DNA from: Planotetraspora kaengkrachanensis
GTDB taxonomy: Bacteria > Actinomycetota > Actinomycetes > Streptosporangiales > Streptosporangiaceae
Length of the DNA stretch: 64,000 nucleotides
Direction of reading: 5' to 3'
NCBI RefSeq assembly: GCF_016862895.1
Contig: NZ_BONV01000011.1
Location: forward strand, 1-64,000
In this document: positions 25,212 to 33,651 of the stretch, in pieces
How positions within the stretch are numbered: the first letter of the stretch is position 1
Layout: every line of letters begins with the position of its first letter
Program-made: the position numbers and the translations under genes
The notes under the pieces: generated by a model
Seen by the model: the letters and a program-made list of their open reading frames with translations, nothing else
What the model was told of the DNA's origin: nothing
Database searches by the model: none

Positions 25212-26315
25212 ATGATTGAAACCGTGAGCGACTCCTCCCGATCCCGCAAGCGCATGACTGGCGCGGAACGGCGCGAGCAACTGATCCAGATCGGCCGGAC
25301 CCTGTTCGCCGAGAAGGGCTTCGACGGCACGTCCGTCGAAGAGATCGCGGCGAGCGCGCAGGTCTCCAAGCCCGTGGTGTACGAGCACTTCGGCGGCAAG
25401 GAGGGCATCTACGCGGTCGTCATCGACCGCGAGATGCAGCGGCTGCTGAGCCTGGTCACCCAGGCGCTGGTGGCCTCGCACGCGCGAGTGAAGCTGGAAC
25501 GTGCCGCCCTCGCCCTCCTGCAGTACATCGAGGAGAGCAGCGAGGGTTTCCAGATCCTGGTCCGCGACTCGCACGCCGCCTCCGGCACCGGCACGTTCGC
25601 CAGCCTGATCAGCGACATCGCCGCCCAGGTCGAGAACGTGCTCGCCGACGAGTTCAGGGAGCGGGGATACGACCCCGGCCTGGCGCCGATGTACGCCCAG
25701 ATGCTGGTGGGGATGACCGCGCTGACCGGCCAGTGGTGGCTGGAGGAGCGCAGGCCCCCGCGCGAGGAGGTCGCCGCCCACCTGGTGAACCTCTCCTGGA
25801 ACGGTCTCACGGGCCTCGACCCGGCCCCCGGACTCACGTCCGCCTCGCGCGGCCTGGTGCTGACCCCGGCGACGGACGTACGGCCGCCGCCTGTGCGGAC
25901 CCCGTCCGAGCGCGAGCTCAAGGAGCAGGAGAAGGTCCGGCGCGAGCAGGACAAGGCCCGCGAGCGCGAGCTCAAGGAGCAGGAGAAGGCGCGCGAACGC
26001 GAGCAGAAGGAACAGGACAGGGCCCGCGAGCGCGAGCTCAAGGAGCAGGAGAGAGCCCGCGAGCGCGAGCAGAAGGAACAGGACAAGATCCGGCGCGAGC
26101 AGGACAAGGCCCGCGAGCGCGAGATCAAGGACCTGGAGAGAGCCCGCGAACGTGAGCAGAAGGAGCTCGAACGCGAGCTCAAGGAGCAGGAGAAGGCGCG
26201 CGAGCGCGAGCAGAAGGAACGGGACAGGCAGCGGGCGCAGTCCCAGGATTCCCACCCGCCGGGGCCGGAGAACACGGCGGGTCCGGCGGACACTGAGGCA
26301 GACAGGGTGCCCTGA
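25212..26315 (+). CDS. TetR-family regulator with long charged-helix tail
   Basis: Protein of 367 aa, against about 200 for a normal TetR. Residues 15-65 hold the DNA-binding domain (MTGAERREQLIQIGRTLFAE, then TSVEEIAASAQVSKPVVYEHF), followed by a ligand domain to about 215. From about 230 to 345 the chain is almost only E, R, K, Q, D, L and A in recurring blocks such as RERELKEQEKA and REREQKEQDR. This pattern predicts a stable single alpha-helix or coiled coil. Start choice is uncertain: ATG at 25212 has only a weak box, and the frame is open upstream to 24978. It probably regulates the desaturase gene before it. Confidence 0.8.
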   Translation: MIETVSDSSRSRKRMTGAERREQLIQIGRTLFAEKGFDGTSVEEIAASAQVSKPVVYEHFGGKEGIYAVVIDREMQRLLSLVTQALVASHARVKLERAALALLQYIEESSEGFQILVRDSHAASGTGTFASLISDIAAQVENVLADEFRERGYDPGLAPMYAQMLVGMTALTGQWWLEERRPPREEVAAHLVNLSWNGLTGLDPAPGLTSASRGLVLTPATDVRPPPVRTPSERELKEQEKVRREQDKARERELKEQEKAREREQKEQDRARERELKEQERAREREQKEQDKIRREQDKAREREIKDLERAREREQKELERELKEQEKAREREQKERDRQRAQSQDSHPPGPENTAGPADTEADRVP

Positions 26316-26322
26316 CGATTTC

Positions 26323-26355
26323 GTTGCGTCGTAGTTAACGTATCGTTCAAACAAT
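26323..26355 (+). promoter_or_regulatory. candidate PHO box (PhoP site) upstream of ppk
   Basis: Three consecutive 11-base units each start with GTT: GTTGCGTCGTA, GTTAACGTATC and GTTCAAACAAT. Streptomyces PhoP binds direct repeats of 11 bases with consensus GTTCACC, and ppk is a known PhoP target there. The third unit is the best match. The array ends 18 bases before the ppk ATG. Confidence 0.6.
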
Positions 26356-26373
26356 TAGGGCATATTTTGTCAT

Positions 26374-28476
26374 ATGTCCGCCGAATTCGCTTCCGTCCCT
26401 GAACCCGAGGATGTCACCCTGCCCGAGGACGCCCCGCTGCCCCAGGATCGGTTCCTCAACCGAGAGGAGAGCTGGCTCCAGTTCAACGAACGAGTGCTGG
26501 AGTTATCGGAGGACCCGTCCGTACCGCTGCTCGAACGCGTCAGGTTCCTCGCGATCTTCGCGAGCAATCTGGATGAGTTCTTCCGCGTCCGGGTGGCCGG
26601 CCTCAAGCGGCGAATGGCGACCGGCCTGCTCCTGCGGACCAAGAGCGGTCTGAAGCCCAGCGAGGAACTGGCCAGGATCGCCGCGATCGCCGACGACCTC
26701 GCCCGGCGGCACGCCGGCGTCTTCCACGACGTCGTGCTGCGCCAACTGGCCGCGGAGGGGATCGAGATCGTCCGCTGGGACGATCTCGGCCAGGAGGAGC
26801 GGACGGCGCTGCGGCAGCTGTTCTCGGCGCGGATCCGGCCGGTGCTCACACCGCTCGCGGTGGACCCCGCCCACCCCTTCCCTTACATCTCCGGCCTTTC
26901 TCTCAACCTCGCCGTGACCGTCCGCAACCCCATCAGCGGGAACACGGTCTTCGCCAGGGTGAAGGTGCCCTCGCAGCTGCCGCGGTTCGTCTCCGCGTCG
27001 CGGGACCGGTTCGTGCCGATGGAGGACGTCATCGCCGCCCACCTGGGCGAGCTCTTCAAGGGCATGGAGATCGTCCAGCACCACGCCTTCCGGGTGACCA
27101 GGAACGAGGACCTGGAGGTCGACGAGGACGTCACGGAGAACCTCATGCAGGCGCTGGAGCGTGAGCTCCGGCACCGGCGGTTCGGGCCGCCGGTGCGCCT
27201 GGAGGTCGAGGACACCATCACTCCCGAGGTGCTGGAACTGCTCGTCGACGAGCTCCGGGTGGCCGACCACGAGATCTACCGGCTGACCGGCCCGCTGGAC
27301 CTGACCGGCCTGCACGCCATCGCCGACCTCGACCGCAGCGAGCTGAAGTTCAACAGGTTCGTGCCTGCGGAGGCCGTGAGCGCCGAGGACGGCCTGTTCG
27401 CCACCCTGCGGGAGCGGGACATCCTGCTGCACCACCCGTACGACTCGTTCGCCACGAGCGTGCAGCGGTTCGTGGAGGAGGCGGCGGCCGACCCGGACGT
27501 CCTGGCGATCAAGCAGACCCTGTACCGGACCAGCGGCGACTCCCCCATCGTGGACGCCCTGATCGACGCGGCCGAGGCCGGCAAGCAGGTCGTCGTCGTC
27601 GTCGAGATCAAGGCCAGGTTCGACGAGCACGCGAACATCTCCTGGGCGCGCAAGCTGGAGAAGGCCGGCTGCCACGTCGTCTACGGCGTGCTCGGCCTGA
27701 AGACGCACTCCAAGCTGGCCCTCGTGGTCCGGCAGGAGGCGAACGGCGAGCTGCGGCGCTACTGCCACATCGGCACGGGGAACTACAACCCGAAGACGGC
27801 CAGGCAGTACGAGGACTTCGGCCTGCTGACGGCCGACCCCCAGGTGGGCGAGGACGTCACGGACCTGTTCATCCACCTCACCGGATACTCGATCCAGGAG
27901 GACTACCGCAGGCTTCTCGTCGCGCCCGACTCGCTCAGGCAGGGCCTGCTGTCCAGGATCGACGGTGAGATCGCACGGCACAGGAACGGCGAGCCCGCGC
28001 GGATCCGCATCAAGACCAACTCGATCGTCGACGAGCCGCTCATCGACGCGCTCTACCGGGCGTCCCGGGCCGGCGTGCCGGTCGACCTGTGGGTCCGCGG
28101 AATCTGCGCGCTCCGACCGGGTATCCCCGGCCTGTCGGAGACGATCCGGGTCAGAAGCATCCTGGGCCGGTTCCTCGAGCACTCGAGGGTGTACGAGTTC
28201 GGCGAGGGCGACCGGTCGGAGATCTGGATCGGGAGCGCCGACCTCATGCGCCGCAACCTGGACCGGCGGGTCGAGGCGCTGGTGCGGGTGACGAGCGGCC
28301 AGCAGCGCGAGTACCTGTCCGACCTCCTTGACCTCGCCATGAGCGACGCCACGACCGCCTGGTCCCTGAACTCGGACGGCAAGTGGCTGCGTCACAGCGG
28401 CGAGATCGATCTGCAGCACCATCTGATCGCGCGCAGGCGCTGGCGGGCCGTGGACGATTCGACCAGCCTGGACTGA
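26374..28476 (+). CDS. ppk: polyphosphate kinase 1
   Basis: Protein of 700 aa, the usual PPK1 length. [20 protein letters not shown] opens the N-terminal domain. Downstream come [17 protein letters not shown], the autophosphorylated His in [13 protein letters not shown] (about 465) and the second His in [12 protein letters not shown] (about 603). It polymerises ATP gamma-phosphate into polyphosphate reversibly. No Shine-Dalgarno box precedes the ATG at 26374; the AT-rich CATATTTTGTCAT just before it could be a -10 region giving a leaderless or very short leader. A candidate PHO box lies just upstream. A MutT1-like gene follows by nine bases. Confidence 0.96.
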   Translation: MSAEFASVPEPEDVTLPEDAPLPQDRFLNREESWLQFNERVLELSEDPSVPLLERVRFLAIFASNLDEFFRVRVAGLKRRMATGLLLRTKSGLKPSEELARIAAIADDLARRHAGVFHDVVLRQLAAEGIEIVRWDDLGQEERTALRQLFSARIRPVLTPLAVDPAHPFPYISGLSLNLAVTVRNPISGNTVFARVKVPSQLPRFVSASRDRFVPMEDVIAAHLGELFKGMEIVQHHAFRVTRNEDLEVDEDVTENLMQALERELRHRRFGPPVRLEVEDTITPEVLELLVDELRVADHEIYRLTGPLDLTGLHAIADLDRSELKFNRFVPAEAVSAEDGLFATLRERDILLHHPYDSFATSVQRFVEEAAADPDVLAIKQTLYRTSGDSPIVDALIDAAEAGKQVVVVVEIKARFDEHANISWARKLEKAGCHVVYGVLGLKTHSKLALVVRQEANGELRRYCHIGTGNYNPKTARQYEDFGLLTADPQVGEDVTDLFIHLTGYSIQEDYRRLLVAPDSLRQGLLSRIDGEIARHRNGEPARIRIKTNSIVDEPLIDALYRASRAGVPVDLWVRGICALRPGIPGLSETIRVRSILGRFLEHSRVYEFGEGDRSEIWIGSADLMRRNLDRRVEALVRVTSGQQREYLSDLLDLAMSDATTAWSLNSDGKWLRHSGEIDLQHHLIARRRWRAVDDSTSLD

Positions 28477-28485
28477 GGGGTGGAC

Positions 28486-29391
28486 ATGTTCGAATCCGGG
28501 GTCAGATCCACCGGCGTGACCGACATGATCCGCGCGGCCGGAGCCGTGGTGTGGCGCGGCGACGAGGCCGACCCCGAGGTGGCCCTCGTCCACCGGCCGA
28601 AGTACGACGACTGGAGCTTTCCCAAGGGGAAGCTCAAGCCCGGCGAGCACGTGATCGTGGCGGCCCTGCGCGAGGTGCGGGAGGAGACCGGGCTCGACGT
28701 GGTGTTCGGCAGGCCCCTGCCGCCCAGCCACTACCTCAAGGACGGCCGTCTCAAGCGGGTGGACTACTGGGCGGCGCGGGTCGTGGGCGTCGCCGAGGAG
28801 TTCCCCTACGGCGACGAGGTGGACGAGGTCGTCTGGCTCCCGCTGGACGAGGCCCGGCGGCGGCTGACCTACGAGTGGGACGCGGGCCTCCTCAGGGCGC
28901 TGACCGCCCTGCCGCTCGCGACCGTGCCCCTGATCTTCGTACGGCACGGCCTGGCCGGGTCCCGGCAGGAGTGGAAGGGCGACGACGACCTCCGCCCGCT
29001 CGACGAGTCGGGGTGGGCGCAGTCGGCGGCCTTCACCGCGGTGCTCGGCGCCTACCGCCCGGCGGTCCTGGTCAGCTCGCCCAGCCTGCGGTGCGTCCAG
29101 ATGCTGAAGCCGTACGCGGACGACCTGGGGATGCGCGTGCGCGAGGACTTGACGCTGTCGGAGGACGGCTACGATCCGCGCGCCGCCGAGCGGCTGGTGG
29201 GCGAACTCGCCGCCTCGGGCGAGCCGGCCGTCGTGTGCAGCCACGGCAAGGTGCTGCCCGAGCTGCTGGCGATGTCGTGCCGGGACCGCCCGGACGGCGA
29301 CCCGGCCGAGGTCGAGCTCGACAAGGGGGCGTTCGCCGTGCTGAACCGGGCGGCCGGGCGGCTCGTGAGCGTCGAGCATCACCTCACGTGA
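28486..29391 (+). CDS. mutT1: MutT1-like Nudix hydrolase with histidine-phosphatase domain
   Basis: Protein of 301 aa with two domains. The N-terminal Nudix domain has PKGKLKPGEHVIVAALREV followed by REETG, the complete Nudix box. The C-terminal domain is a SixA/phosphoglycerate-mutase-like phosphatase with VRHGLAGS (catalytic RHG), LVSSPSLRCVQ and CSHGKV. Mycobacterial MutT1 has this architecture and acts on 8-oxo-dGTP and diadenosine polyphosphates. GAGGGG six bases before the ATG at 28486 supports this start over the GTG at 28480. It is nine bases after ppk, so the two are co-transcribed. Confidence 0.92.
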   Translation: MFESGVRSTGVTDMIRAAGAVVWRGDEADPEVALVHRPKYDDWSFPKGKLKPGEHVIVAALREVREETGLDVVFGRPLPPSHYLKDGRLKRVDYWAARVVGVAEEFPYGDEVDEVVWLPLDEARRRLTYEWDAGLLRALTALPLATVPLIFVRHGLAGSRQEWKGDDDLRPLDESGWAQSAAFTAVLGAYRPAVLVSSPSLRCVQMLKPYADDLGMRVREDLTLSEDGYDPRAAERLVGELAASGEPAVVCSHGKVLPELLAMSCRDRPDGDPAEVELDKGAFAVLNRAAGRLVSVEHHLT

Positions 29392-29409
29392 CGCCGGCGG
29401 TGGGCGGGG

Positions 29410-30864
29410 TCAGCCGACCTTCGCCCACACGTCCGGGAACTGCTCGTGGGCGAGATCGGCCTCCGCGTGTTCCAGGCCGACCAGGACTCCGTAGGTGAAG
29501 GTGTCCTCGCCCGCGCCGCGTGCGGCCTCGGCCTCGTCGGCCAGCACGCCCTGGGCCACCACGCCGTCCTGGTGCCTGCCCAGCACCTCCTGCACGGTCT
29601 CCGCGCGTTTGGCCAGGTCGGACAGCCCGACCGCCTCGGCGGTGTAGCGGGCCCGCTTGGCGGCCTTGCGGACGTCGTGCATGGCGATCTCGCGCTCGTC
29701 GGGGTCCTCCATGGCCTGTGCGGCCTTGTATGCGGCGCCGACGCGCTTCCAGTTCTTGTCCGCGATCTTCTCCAGGGCCTTGCCCGCGCCCGCGGCCGCG
29801 AGGTCGGTCAGCGGGGGCCTGGCGGCGAACTCCTCCAGGGCGTCGAGCAGCGCGAAGTACCGCTCGCCGCTGAGCGCCTCCCGGATCCTGCCGTAGGCCT
29901 CGTGCTCCTTCGCCAGCAGGTCGTCGCCCAGCCGCCGCCGTACGGGCCCCACGACCAGCGAGGGGTCGAGGGCGTCGAGGCGGGCGGCGAACCTGTCCCT
30001 GATGACCTCCAGGTCACGCGCCTCCCCCAGCACCTCGCCGAGCCACCTCAGCTCGTCCTGCAGCGCGGTGGTCTCGCCGAGGAGCGACTTGAAGGCCTTG
30101 AACGCGCTCCTCAGCCGCCGGCTGGCGACCCTCGCCTGGTGGACGGCGTCCTCCTCGGCCCGCCTGACCCGCGGGTCCTGGGCGGTGAGCGCCTTAACGT
30201 GGCCTCTCAGGTAGTCGACGACGACCGCGCCCGCCGATCCCGGGTCCAGCGCGGTCTCCCGCCTGACCGGGACGTCGCCGAGCAGGCGGGCCAGCTTGTT
30301 GCTCGCGCCCGCCGGGGTCGCCCCGGCCTTGAGCAGGCGTTTGCCGACACGCCTGAGCACGTCGCGGTCGCCGTCCTTCAGCTCGGCCTCGACCTCGCGC
30401 CATCGGACGACCCGCGGCTCGTCACCGAGGATCGTGCCCTTGACGCGGTCGTCAGCGACCTCCACGAGTTCCTGGCCCTCGGGGCCGAGGAGCCGCGTGA
30501 CGCCCCGCCGCGTCTCCAGCTGGGCGACGGGGGCCAGCGCCGAGCCCCTGGTGTAGGCGAGGACGAGCTCCGCGAGCTCCGGCGGCACGATCTTGGCGCT
30601 GCGCGTCAGCGGGACAGTGATCTCCTGCCTGGTGGAGCGCTTGGCCTTGGGCAGCTTGAGGTGCCAGCCCTCGTCGTCGCCGCCGCGACGGCGGCGCAGG
30701 GTGATCCCGCGTGCGGCGAGCCGCAGATCCGGGGTGTCGAAGTACAGCGCGACGAGACGATGGCTGAGAGGCTGTGACACCTCGGCGCAACCCTTGACAT
30801 CACTCAGATCCGGCAAGCCGAACTCGGATGGCACGTCGAACTTGTCTTCGATCTCGATCGTCAT
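29410..30864 (-). CDS. CYTH-CHAD domain protein, polyphosphate associated
   Basis: Protein of 484 aa. The N-terminal CYTH domain has the EIEDK signature (E-x-E-x-K) at about 3-7, with YFDTPDLRLAARGITLRRRRG. The C-terminal CHAD domain (about 205-480) has histidine-containing helices: VHQARVASRRLRSAFKAFKS and IAMHDVRKAAKRARYTAEAV. CHAD domains bind polyphosphate and CYTH domains act on triphosphates. It is convergent with ppk-mutT1, consistent with a polyphosphate role. AGGGG five bases before the ATG at 30864 sets the start; a GTG two codons earlier is possible. Confidence 0.92.
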   Translation of the reverse strand: MTIEIEDKFDVPSEFGLPDLSDVKGCAEVSQPLSHRLVALYFDTPDLRLAARGITLRRRRGGDDEGWHLKLPKAKRSTRQEITVPLTRSAKIVPPELAELVLAYTRGSALAPVAQLETRRGVTRLLGPEGQELVEVADDRVKGTILGDEPRVVRWREVEAELKDGDRDVLRRVGKRLLKAGATPAGASNKLARLLGDVPVRRETALDPGSAGAVVVDYLRGHVKALTAQDPRVRRAEEDAVHQARVASRRLRSAFKAFKSLLGETTALQDELRWLGEVLGEARDLEVIRDRFAARLDALDPSLVVGPVRRRLGDDLLAKEHEAYGRIREALSGERYFALLDALEEFAARPPLTDLAAAGAGKALEKIADKNWKRVGAAYKAAQAMEDPDEREIAMHDVRKAAKRARYTAEAVGLSDLAKRAETVQEVLGRHQDGVVAQGVLADEAEAARGAGEDTFTYGVLVGLEHAEADLAHEQFPDVWAKVG

Positions 30865-30934
30865 GATCACCCCTAGCATCGGGACCCTATTTGACGCGAT
30901 ATTTCCACCCTAAATGGAATATATGCTTTTGCGG

Positions 30935-31693
30935 CTATTTATGGGCGACCACGAAGATTCTTCGGAACGGGAAGGCCGTGCCGTACGGCTCGCGCGGGTA
31001 GGCCTCGCGGAGGCGCCTCCCGCACTCGGCGAGGAAGACCTCCTGCTCCTCGGGGGACAGACGGTCGAGGACCGGCCGCATGGCCGTGCCCCTGACCCAG
31101 GTGAGCACCGCGTCCTCGCCCTGAAGCACGTGGACGTAGGTCGCCTCCCACGCGTCGACCGCGCAGCCGAGCGCGCTGAGCCTGCGGAGGTACTCGACCG
31201 GCTCCGCGACGGGCGCCTCCCGGGCCAGGTCGCCCAGCCGGTCCCGCCATTCCGTACGGCACAGCTCCCGGATGATCGTGTGGCTCGGCGAGCCGAAGTT
31301 GCCGGGGACCTGGAAGGCCAGCCAGCCGCCCTCCGCCAGATCTCCGGCCCAGCGCCCGAGCAGATCGAGATGTCCTGGCACCCACTGGAGCACGGCGTTC
31401 GAGACGAGCACGTCGACGGGACGATCGGGCCGCCAGTCGCGGACGTCCGCCACCTCGAACGTGGGGCCGGGCGGCGCGCCCTCGATCATCGCGGGCGAGG
31501 AGTCCACCCCGTGCACCCGCGCCGCCGGCCAGCGGCGGCACAGCGACGCGGTCAACTCTCCGCTGCCGCAGCCCAGGTCGACGACGTATCCGGGCTGGTC
31601 CGCGCCCACACGCGCGACCAGGTCGAAGAACGGACGCGAACGCTCACCGGCATAGGCTCGGTAGGCGGCCGGGTCCCATATATCGTGATCCAT
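30935..31693 (-). CDS. tam: trans-aconitate 2-methyltransferase
   Basis: Protein of 252 aa. SAM-dependent methyltransferase with motif I VVDLGCGSGELTASL at about 37-51, VHGVDSSPAMIEGA, and the Tam-type sequences WDPAAYRAYAGERSRPFFDL at the N-terminus and VLQWVPGHLDLLGRWA. It methylates trans-aconitate, a spontaneous by-product that inhibits aconitase. GGGGAGG precedes the ATG at 31693. It is divergent from a MarR-family gene with two palindromic operators between, the arrangement described for tam/tamR in Streptomyces. Confidence 0.9.
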   Translation of the reverse strand: MDHDIWDPAAYRAYAGERSRPFFDLVARVGADQPGYVVDLGCGSGELTASLCRRWPAARVHGVDSSPAMIEGAPPGPTFEVADVRDWRPDRPVDVLVSNAVLQWVPGHLDLLGRWAGDLAEGGWLAFQVPGNFGSPSHTIIRELCRTEWRDRLGDLAREAPVAEPVEYLRRLSALGCAVDAWEATYVHVLQGEDAVLTWVRGTAMRPVLDRLSPEEQEVFLAECGRRLREAYPREPYGTAFPFRRIFVVAHK

Positions 31694-31713
31694 CAACGAT
31701 CCTCCCCGAGGTT

Positions 31714-31731
31714 TATCTTGACATCAAGATA
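31714..31731. promoter_or_regulatory. perfect TamR-type operator
   Basis: TATCTTGA and TCAAGATA form a perfect 8+8 inverted repeat around CA, in the shared promoter region of tam and the MarR-family gene. This form fits the winged-helix MarR dimer. Confidence 0.75.
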
Positions 31732-31748
31732 AGCGATATCGCGGAAGA

Positions 31749-31766
31749 TATCTCGACGTCAAGAAA
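31749..31766. promoter_or_regulatory. second, imperfect TamR-type operator
   Basis: TATCTCGA-CG-TCAAGAAA resembles the perfect operator 35 bases away with two mismatches to symmetry. It lies 14 bases before the MarR-family ATG and probably mediates autoregulation. Confidence 0.6.
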
Positions 31767-31780
31767 GCTAGACTCTGCGC

Positions 31781-32305
31781 ATGACCTTCTCGAGGCCCGT
31801 CGAGGACGAGGTGGACCGTCTGGTCGCCGCCTGGCAGCAGGAGCGGCCCGACCTGGACGTCGCACCGCTTGAGGTGCTGAGCCGGGTCTCCCGGCTGAGC
31901 AAGCATCTCGAGCGCGAGCGGCGTGCCGCCTTCGCCGACCAGGGCGTCGAGTCGTGGGAGTTCGACGTCCTCACGGCGCTTCGCCGTTCTGGCGAGCCGT
32001 ACGAACTGAGCCCCGGCGCGCTGCTGCGGGCCACGCTGGTCACCTCCGGCACGATGACCAACCGGATCGACCGGCTGGCGGCCTCCGGCCTCGTGGTGCG
32101 GCGCCCCGACCCCGAGGACCGGCGCGGCGTGCTGGTGCGCCTGACCCCCGCCGGGCTCGAGCGGGTGGACGCCGCCTTCGCCGACCTGCTCCGCCGCGAA
32201 CGGGAACTTCTGGCGGGGCTGGACGAGCGGGAGCAGCACGTCCTCGCCGGACTCCTGCGCACGCTGCTCGTGCCGTTCGACGCCTCAGGGGACGCGGCCC
32301 ACTAG
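31781..32305 (+). CDS. tamR: MarR-family regulator, probable TamR
   Basis: Protein of 174 aa. The winged helix spans about 65-125, with ESWEFDVLTALRRSGEPYEL, LVTSGTMTNRIDRLAASGLV (recognition helix) and RRPDPEDRRGVLVRLT (wing). It is divergent from tam with two palindromic sites between. In Streptomyces, TamR responds to trans-aconitate and related citrate-cycle acids and controls tam and aconitase; the assignment here rests on that gene pairing. The ATG at 31781 lacks a clear ribosome-binding box. A 266-base AT-rich gap follows before the carbonic anhydrase gene and shows no further gene. Confidence 0.85.
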   Translation: MTFSRPVEDEVDRLVAAWQQERPDLDVAPLEVLSRVSRLSKHLERERRAAFADQGVESWEFDVLTALRRSGEPYELSPGALLRATLVTSGTMTNRIDRLAASGLVVRRPDPEDRRGVLVRLTPAGLERVDAAFADLLRRERELLAGLDEREQHVLAGLLRTLLVPFDASGDAAH

Positions 32306-32571
32306 TCTCGCGGCTCTTTCTCTCGCCTTCTCGCTGTGCCCGGCGTTCAGTGCCGCGTCAGCGCTTCATTGGAATAGTGCGACTTATCGCCGTTTTTTCC
32401 GAAACACACAAGACCCAATTTACAGAATCACGCTGTGATTGATGACACATTGGTGTCAAGCGGTTGGCAATCTATAAAGGTTGAAATGCCACGCATATCC
32501 CCCCGGATGCGAGCAAAGAGGCTCTATGCCCTGCGCCCATTCGGTGCCGACCACTGAGGGGTCCCCCGCGC

Positions 32572-33366
32572 ATGCTTCCTCGTTTCGCCGTTTTGTCGAC
32601 GGCCGCCGTCATCGGCTTCGCCCCGTTCGCCGTCCCCGTTCACGGCACGTCGCACCAGCCGCCGTGCGGCCGCGCCGGGACCGGCACGGCCGTCCAGTCG
32701 CCCGTGGAGATCGACCGTTCGGCCGTCTGCCGGCGCGCCACCCCGAAGCTCGTCATCCACTATCCGTCCAGCGTCGACGGCAAGATCGTCTTCCAGGACA
32801 AGGCTCCCATTGGAGGCAGGCCGAGCGAGCACGACGACATCAGATTCGTCATCGGCGGCGAGGGCGCCCGGCCGTACATCACTCTCGGCGGTGAGCGATA
32901 CGACCTGGCAAACGTGCACTTCCACGGCCACGCCGAGCACAGATTCGCAGGTGAGCCGTTCGCCCCCGTGGAGGCCCACTTCGTGCACGAGAAGGCCGCG
33001 GGCGGGCGGGGTTATGCCGTGCTCTCCGTCCTGCTCGACCGGAGAGGCGACGGCCGGACATCCGAACACGACCGCCTCTTCACGTCGCCCCCGGCTTTAG
33101 GAACATCCCGCAATATCCGAAATATCCACCTTCGCGAACTTCTGCCTGCCGAGCGGACGACCTATCGGTACACGGGGTCGCTCACCACACCCGACGAGGA
33201 GGGGACCTACTTCCAGCCGGTGAAGTGGATCGTCTTCGGCCAGCGGGCGAAGGCCGGGCGCAAGGGCCTCCAGACGTTCAGGTCGTTATGGCCCGCCGGC
33301 GAAGGCAACGCCCGAGAACTCCAGCCCAACACGCCACCCCCCACCATCTACCGCTCCCCCGCATGA
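32572..33366 (+). CDS. secreted alpha-type carbonic anhydrase
   Basis: Protein of 264 aa. A signal peptide covers about 1-25 (FAVLSTAAVIGFAPFAVPVHG). The alpha-carbonic anhydrase zinc site is visible as VHFHGHAEHRF (two His ligands, about 119-129) and VEAHFVHEK (third His region). QSPVEIDRSAV matches the family's N-terminal QSPI/VxI. It would interconvert CO2 and bicarbonate outside the membrane. GAGGGG stands about ten bases before the ATG at 32572. The bases upstream are unusually AT-rich for this genome, consistent with a promoter region. Confidence 0.9.
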   Translation: MLPRFAVLSTAAVIGFAPFAVPVHGTSHQPPCGRAGTGTAVQSPVEIDRSAVCRRATPKLVIHYPSSVDGKIVFQDKAPIGGRPSEHDDIRFVIGGEGARPYITLGGERYDLANVHFHGHAEHRFAGEPFAPVEAHFVHEKAAGGRGYAVLSVLLDRRGDGRTSEHDRLFTSPPALGTSRNIRNIHLRELLPAERTTYRYTGSLTTPDEEGTYFQPVKWIVFGQRAKAGRKGLQTFRSLWPAGEGNARELQPNTPPPTIYRSPA

Positions 33367-33408
33367 CCCCGCCCCCTCGGTGTGGCCCCCGCGCCGGCGC
33401 CCTCCCGC

Positions 33409-33526
33409 GTGATCATGCACAACTTCGTGATCACGCCTCCCGACCTGCGCCGACCTCATCCGTGATCATGCGCAGATTCGCGACCATGCCGGCTGACCTG
33501 GAGAGACGCCGTTCGTGATCTGGCAC
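33409..33526 (+). repeat. three 12-base cores at exact 53-base spacing (copy 1)
   Basis: GTGATCATGCAC at 33409, GTGATCATGCGC at 33462 and GTGATCTGGCAC at 33515 are spaced exactly 53 bases apart. The 41-base linkers share a loose pattern, for instance TTCG near the start and ACCTG in the middle. The region lies between the convergent carbonic anhydrase and ABC-F genes. The same period and cores recur at 44596-45049. Confidence 0.85.
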
Positions 33527-33609
33527 GCCGTACGTGATCCGGCACGCCGCACGTAATCTGGCACGCCGCACGTAATCTGGCACGCCGCACGTGATCCGGC
33601 ACGCCGCAC
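33515..33609 (+). repeat. five tandem copies of a 19-base unit
   Basis: Units of 19 bases (GTRATCYGGCACGCCGYAC) start at 33515, 33534, 33553, 33572 and 33591. The third and fourth are identical. The first unit begins with the third core of the 53-base array, so the short tandem looks like a slippage expansion of that element. Confidence 0.93.
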
Positions 33610-33651
33610 GGAAGGGTCCGGCCACCGATCAGGCGGCCGGACCTGCGAACG

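Noticed and set aside
26503-29382. 959-codon open frame on the minus strand
   Set aside because: It lies opposite ppk and mutT1, which have clear motifs; the antisense translation is a low-complexity product of high-GC codon use.
33515-33609. CRISPR or coding tandem repeat
   Set aside because: The 19-base units are head-to-tail without spacers, and 19 is not a multiple of three.
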